64,000 bases of DNA, from NCBI RefSeq assembly GCF_030813695.1, contig NZ_JAUSVA010000002.1, positions 3,348,001 to 3,412,000 on the forward strand, given 5' to 3'. The notes under the pieces are model-generated. The model was not told the DNA's origin. It saw nothing but the letters and a program-made list of their open reading frames with translations, and did not search any database. Both the position numbers and the translations under genes were made by a program. Source of the stretch: Kitasatospora herbaricolor. Lineage in GTDB: Bacteria > Actinomycetota > Actinomycetes > Streptomycetales > Streptomycetaceae. How positions within the stretch are numbered: position 1 is the stretch's first letter; every line of letters begins with the position of its first letter. Below are positions 60,088-64,000 of this stretch, piece after piece.

Positions 60088-62150
60088 GCACCGCCGTCGG
60101 CACCGACCTCCTGACCGTCCGCGACCTGCGGGTCGACTTCGCCGGCCCGCGCGGCCGGGGCCCGGTGCCCGCCGTCCGCGGGGTCGACCTCACCGTGCGG
60201 CGCGGCGAGACCCTCGGCATCGTCGGCGAGTCCGGCTCGGGCAAGTCGGTCACCGCGCTGGCGGTGCTCGGGCTGCTGCCGGGCACCGCGGACGTCCGCG
60301 GCTCGGTGCGCCTGGACGGCCGGGAGCTGGTCGGCCTCCCCCGGGACACCCTGGCCCCGATCCGCGGCCGCCGGATGGCGATGGTCTTCCAGGACCCGCT
60401 CTCCGCCTTCACCCCCGTCCACCGGATCGGCGACCAGATCGTCGAGGCGCTGCGGATCCACCGGCGGATCGGCCGCCGCGCCGCCCGCGAGCGCGCCGCC
60501 GAACTCCTCGACCTGGTCGGCATCCCCGATCCCGGCCGGGCCCTGGACAGCTTCCCGCACGAGTTCTCCGGCGGCATGCGCCAGCGCGCGATGATCGCGA
60601 TGGCCGTCGCCAACGACCCGGACCTGCTGCTCGCCGACGAGCCCACCACGGCCCTGGACGTCACCATCCAGGCCCAGGTGCTGGACGTGCTGCGGACCGC
60701 CCGGCGGGAGACCGGCGCCGCGCTGGTGCTGGTCAGCCACGACCTGGGGGTGATCGCGGGCATGGCCGACCGGGTCGCCGTGATGTACGCGGGCCGGGTG
60801 GTGGAGAGCGCCGGCGTGGACGAGCTGTTCGCCCGGCCCCGGCACCCGTACACCCTCGGGCTGATCGGCGCCGTCCCCCGGGTGGACACCCGGGGCGGCC
60901 CGCTGGTGCCGATCCCCGGGGCCCCGGCCCCGATGGGCGCGCTGCCCGCCGGCTGCCCGTTCGCCGCGCGCTGCCCGCTGGTGCAGGACCGCTGCCGCAC
61001 CGCCGAGCCGCCGCTGTCCGGCACCGACGGCCACCTCGCCGCCTGCGTCCGGGCCGGCGAACTGGCCGCCCGCGGGCCCGCCCCGACCGAGATCTACCCG
61101 ATGCCGCCGGTGCCCGCCGCTCCCCCCGCACCGCCCCGGGCGGAGCGCGCGCCGGTGCTGCGGGTCAGCGGACTCACCAAGACCTTCCCGGTGCTCAAGG
61201 GCAGCGTGTTCCGGCGCCGGACGGGCGAGGTGTACGCCGTCGACGGCGTGGACCTGGACATCCGGGCGGGCGAGACCCTCGGACTGGTCGGCGAGTCCGG
61301 CTCGGGCAAGTCGACCACCCTGTTCGAGCTGCTGAACCTGGCGAAGCCCGAGTCCGGCCGGATCGAGTTCCTCGGCCAGGACACCGCCGGGCTCACCCGG
61401 GCCGCCGCGCACCGGCTCCGCGCCGAACTGCAGATCGTCTTCCAGGACCCGACGGCCGCCCTGGACCCCCGAATGCCGGTCGGCGACATCGTCGCCGAAC
61501 CGCTGCGCGCGCAGCGGACCCCCCGCGAGCTGGTCGCCCTGCGGGTGCCGGAGCTGCTGCGCCAGGTCGGGCTCGACCCGGCGCACGCCGCCCGCTACCC
61601 GCACCAGTTCTCCGGCGGGCAGCTCCAGCGGGTCTCGATCGCCCGTGCCCTCGCCGTCCGGCCCCGGCTGCTCGTCCTGGACGAGCCGGTGTCCGCCCTG
61701 GACGTCTCCGTCCAGGCGGGCGTGCTCAACCTGCTGCAACGGCTGAAGGCCGACCTCGGCCCGGCGTACCTGTTCGTCTCGCACGACCTGTCGGTGGTGC
61801 GCCACCTGGCCGACCGGGTCAGCGTGATGTACCTCGGCCGGACGGTCGAGCAGGGCGAGGTCTCCGCCGTCTTCGACCACCCGCGCCACCCCTACACCCG
61901 CGCCCTGCTCTCCGCCGTCCCGCTGCCGGACCCGGCCGCCGAACGCGCCCGCGAGCGCGTGCTGCTGGCGGGCGACCCGCCCTCGCCCACCGAGCGGCAC
62001 ACCGGCTGCCGGTTCCGCTCCCGGTGCCCGGTCTACGCCGCGCTGACCGACGACCGCCGCACCGCCTGCGAGCAGCGGTCGCCGGTGCTGGCCGAGGCCG
62101 CGCCGGGCGCGGACCACGCGGCCGCCTGCCACCACCCGGACGCCCGCTGA
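60084..62150 (+). CDS. Fused double ABC ATPase (DppD-DppF type)
   Basis: This 688-residue protein contains two complete ATPase domains. The first has Walker A GESGSGKSVT and signature FSGGMRQRAM. The second, from about residue 355, has GESGSGKSTT and FSGGQLQRVS. Each is followed by the peptide-transporter C-terminal extension with a Cys cluster (GCPFAARCPLVQDRC and GCRFRSRCPVYAALTD). The fusion replaces the separate DppD and DppF subunits, as in YejF. I chose the TTG at 60084: GGAG lies six bases upstream and it overlaps the permease stop. Confidence 0.92.
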   Translation: MSTAVGTDLLTVRDLRVDFAGPRGRGPVPAVRGVDLTVRRGETLGIVGESGSGKSVTALAVLGLLPGTADVRGSVRLDGRELVGLPRDTLAPIRGRRMAMVFQDPLSAFTPVHRIGDQIVEALRIHRRIGRRAARERAAELLDLVGIPDPGRALDSFPHEFSGGMRQRAMIAMAVANDPDLLLADEPTTALDVTIQAQVLDVLRTARRETGAALVLVSHDLGVIAGMADRVAVMYAGRVVESAGVDELFARPRHPYTLGLIGAVPRVDTRGGPLVPIPGAPAPMGALPAGCPFAARCPLVQDRCRTAEPPLSGTDGHLAACVRAGELAARGPAPTEIYPMPPVPAAPPAPPRAERAPVLRVSGLTKTFPVLKGSVFRRRTGEVYAVDGVDLDIRAGETLGLVGESGSGKSTTLFELLNLAKPESGRIEFLGQDTAGLTRAAAHRLRAELQIVFQDPTAALDPRMPVGDIVAEPLRAQRTPRELVALRVPELLRQVGLDPAHAARYPHQFSGGQLQRVSIARALAVRPRLLVLDEPVSALDVSVQAGVLNLLQRLKADLGPAYLFVSHDLSVVRHLADRVSVMYLGRTVEQGEVSAVFDHPRHPYTRALLSAVPLPDPAAERARERVLLAGDPPSPTERHTGCRFRSRCPVYAALTDDRRTACEQRSPVLAEAAPGADHAAACHHPDAR

Positions 62151-62341
62151 CGCACCGCCCGCACTGCCCGCAGAGACCGCCGGGGCCACCGGGGCCACCG
62201 GGACCACCCGGGCCGCCGACACCGTCCCGGTGCCCGGCCCGTGGCCCCGTGTCACCCGTTCGCGCCGCCCGACAGGCGGACCCGACGGGCCGTCAGTAGC
62301 GTCCGGAGCAGTCGCACCCACGCCTGCACGGAGGAGCCCCG

Positions 62342-63433
62342 GTGGCAGTGACCGAGCCGGCGGACGCCCCGCCGCACGAGCGTCCGCCCGACCCGGGGCC
62401 CGGCCGGCCGGTGACCGTCCGGGCCTCGCTGGTGGCCGCCGGGGTGACCGCGCTCCTCCTGGTCGCCGTCGTGCTGGGCAGCCGGGGCCTGCGGGACTTC
62501 GACTCCGCCCTCGTCCCCTACACGGTGGCGACCCTCTTCCTCGCCTTCGGCGTCGCCTACCGGTACACCGTCTGGGTGTCCGCGCCGGCCTCCCGCCGCC
62601 TCTTCCGCAAGGGCCGGCAGGCCGCCCTGTCCTGGCGGAACCTGCGCGAGGCGCCGACCGCGCTGCCCCGCATGACCGCCACCTACCTGGGCTTCCAGAA
62701 GTTCCTCGGCGCCCGCTCGCACGCCCGCTGGCTGGCCCACCAACTGATGTTCTGGGGCTGCCTGCTGGCCGCCGCGATCACCTTCCCGCTCACCTGGGGC
62801 TGGTTCACCTTCACCGCCTCCAGCGCTGCCGGGCCCGGCTACGAGATGCGGATCTGGGGCTTCAAGGTGCTGGGCTTCGACTCCGCGAGCCTCTTCGGCT
62901 GGGCGATGTACCACGGCCTGGACCTCGCCGCCGTCCTGGTGATCGCCGGCGCCGGGTACTTCCTCCACCGGCGCTTCCGCGACCGCGGCGCGATCACCGG
63001 CCAGCGCTTCGGCTACGACTTCGTCCCGCTGATCGCGCTGCTCACCATCTCGGTCACCGGGCTGCTGCTGACCTTCTCCGAGGTGGCCCTGGACGGCGGC
63101 GGCTACGAGTTCCTGTCGATCCTGCACATGGCCTCGGTGGTGCTGACCCTGGTGTACCTGCCGTTCGGCAAGTTCTTCCACATCGTGCAGCGCCCGGCCG
63201 CCGTCGGGATGCAGCTGTTCAAGTACACCGCCCGTCGGCACCCCGGCGGGGAGCTGCTCGCCTGCCGCAGGTGCGGCGAGCCGGTCGACACAGCCCCCTA
63301 CGTGGAGAACCTGCGCGCCACCATGCGGGACCTGCGGCTCGGCTTCGATGGCTGGGCCGAGTACTGCCCGCGCTGCAAGCGGGTGCTGCGCGGCACCGCG
63401 TACCTCTCCCAGGTGAAGCGGGGATTCAGATGA
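62342..63433 (+). CDS. NarI-like membrane protein with C-terminal zinc-ribbon
   Basis: This 363-residue protein starts at a GTG with GGAGGAG six bases upstream. It has five or six membrane helices. Several carry histidines fit to hold haem b (LAHQLMFWG, AMYHGLDLA, ILHMASVVLTL, KFFHIVQR), as in NarI-type quinol-oxidising subunits. The cytoplasmic C-terminus has CRRCG and YCPRCK, a likely zinc-ribbon. The gene overlaps the molybdopterin oxidoreductase gene by ATGA, so it is probably its membrane electron donor. Confidence 0.82.
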   Translation: MAVTEPADAPPHERPPDPGPGRPVTVRASLVAAGVTALLLVAVVLGSRGLRDFDSALVPYTVATLFLAFGVAYRYTVWVSAPASRRLFRKGRQAALSWRNLREAPTALPRMTATYLGFQKFLGARSHARWLAHQLMFWGCLLAAAITFPLTWGWFTFTASSAAGPGYEMRIWGFKVLGFDSASLFGWAMYHGLDLAAVLVIAGAGYFLHRRFRDRGAITGQRFGYDFVPLIALLTISVTGLLLTFSEVALDGGGYEFLSILHMASVVLTLVYLPFGKFFHIVQRPAAVGMQLFKYTARRHPGGELLACRRCGEPVDTAPYVENLRATMRDLRLGFDGWAEYCPRCKRVLRGTAYLSQVKRGFR

Positions 63434-64000
63434 CCGGCCGGCCCGTCCCGCTCGACCCGCCCCCGCCGCTCGACCCGGCCGTCGCCCCGCCCGGCACCCG
63501 CGACTTCCGCGACGCGGGCGGCCTGCCCGCCTCCGGCTGGCGGGCCGACCAGGCCGAGCAGACCCTCGTCCCCACCCACTGCTGCTTCTGCGGCGTGCAG
63601 TGCGGGATGTACCTGCGGGTGAACGCCGCGGGCAAGGTCTTCGGCGTGGAGCCGCGCAACCACGACATCAACCGGATGCGACTGTGCCCCAAGGGCATCA
63701 ACGCGTACCAGCAGGTCAACCACCCGGACCGGCTGACCGCGCCGCTGCTGCGCCGCTCCCGCGAGGATCCGTTCCGGGAGGTCGGCTGGGAGGAGGCGCT
63801 GACGTACACCGTCGAGGAGATCCGGCGGATCCAGCGCGAGCACGGGGTGGACGCCTTCGGGCTGCTCGGCGGCGCCAGCCTGTTCTCCGAGAAGACGTAC
63901 CTGGTGGGCAAGTTCGCCCGGGTGGCGCTGAAGACCCGGCACGTGGACTACAACGGGCGGCTGTGCATGGTCAGCGCCGCCGGGGCCAACAAGCTGGCCT
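63430..64000 (+). CDS. Molybdopterin oxidoreductase, N-terminal part (nitrate-reductase-like)
   Basis: The first 190 residues are visible; the gene continues beyond the right edge. The [4Fe-4S] motif of the Nar/Nas/FdhF family is THCCFCGVQCGMYL with the fourth Cys in LCPKGIN. The bis-MGD domain follows (EVGWEEALTYTVEEIRRIQR, DAFGLLGGASLFSEKTYLVG). An assimilatory nitrate reductase of the NasA/NarB type is most likely, but other oxidoreductases of this family share this region. The ATG overlaps the stop of the membrane protein gene. Confidence 0.88.
   Translation, partial: MTGRPVPLDPPPPLDPAVAPPGTRDFRDAGGLPASGWRADQAEQTLVPTHCCFCGVQCGMYLRVNAAGKVFGVEPRNHDINRMRLCPKGINAYQQVNHPDRLTAPLLRRSREDPFREVGWEEALTYTVEEIRRIQREHGVDAFGLLGGASLFSEKTYLVGKFARVALKTRHVDYNGRLCMVSAAGANKLA

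Noticed and set aside
62170..62225. A collagen-like repeat (GGGCCACCG units) upstream of the NarI-like gene.
   Set aside because: The copies are few and irregular, and no start codon or ribosome binding site opens a reading frame there.

Overview
The window is very GC-rich chromosomal DNA. Its codon usage, GTG/TTG starts, GAGG-type ribosome binding sites and recognisable families (CebR, DasR box, SARP, NsdA-like regulator, tricorn protease) point to a Streptomyces or Kitasatospora-type actinomycete. Three kinds of content alternate: housekeeping and nutrient-uptake genes, a type II polyketide cluster, and a three-gene nucleic-acid-processing operon of unknown role.

Left part (1-20 kb). A cebR-like repressor and a GH1 beta-glucosidase (bglC) diverge around two CebR palindromes. 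A secreted anchored protein, a spermidine-synthase-like protein, a small conserved protein, an NsdA-like TPR regulator and a histidine phosphatase follow. At 7.9-12.1 kb three overlapping genes encode a Cas4/RecB-like Fe-S nuclease, a protein of unknown family, and an SF1B (Upf1/Dna2-type) helicase. Next come two conserved hypotheticals, two identical tRNA-Lys(CUU) genes 5.5 kb apart, pgi, a Na+/H+ antiporter, a quinone oxidoreductase and a DsbA/FrnE-like protein. The last two share a MerR-type promoter with a 19-bp spacer.

Middle part (about 20.3-42 kb). This is an aromatic (type II) polyketide cluster. It has ketosynthase, chain length factor and ACP, a C9-type ketoreductase, a didomain aromatase/cyclase, an ActIV-like metallo-hydrolase cyclase, and an acyl-CoA carboxylase beta subunit for malonyl-CoA supply. 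Tailoring genes are a second SDR, a luciferase-like oxidoreductase, a PPOX-fold protein, an NmrA-like reductase, an ActVA-ORF5-like flavin monooxygenase with a separate flavin reductase, an ABM monooxygenase, a SnoaL-like protein and a zinc-independent MDR enoyl/quinone reductase. Regulation and export come from a SARP, an atypical response regulator lacking its phospho-Asp, and a divergent TetR/MFS pair. Direct repeats of a heptamer resembling GCTCGAA/GCTTGAG, spaced 11 bp, recur in at least four cluster promoters and fit a SARP regulon. The enzyme set resembles benzoisochromanequinone-type pathways, but the product cannot be read from sequence.

Right part (42-64 kb). A secreted GH18 chitinase has a DasR-type box. 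It is followed by a tricorn protease, a small stress-like protein, a membrane protein with a degenerate sigma-factor-like N-terminus, a DUF1206 membrane protein, a TAT-exported phospholipase C, a pentapeptide-repeat protein and an LtrA membrane protein. A peptide-type ABC transporter follows, with a lipoprotein divergent from two permeases and a fused double ATPase, and an apparent 15-codon leader overlaps the first permease. The window ends in a NarI-like membrane protein overlapping a truncated molybdopterin oxidoreductase. No CRISPR array, transposase or integrase was seen.
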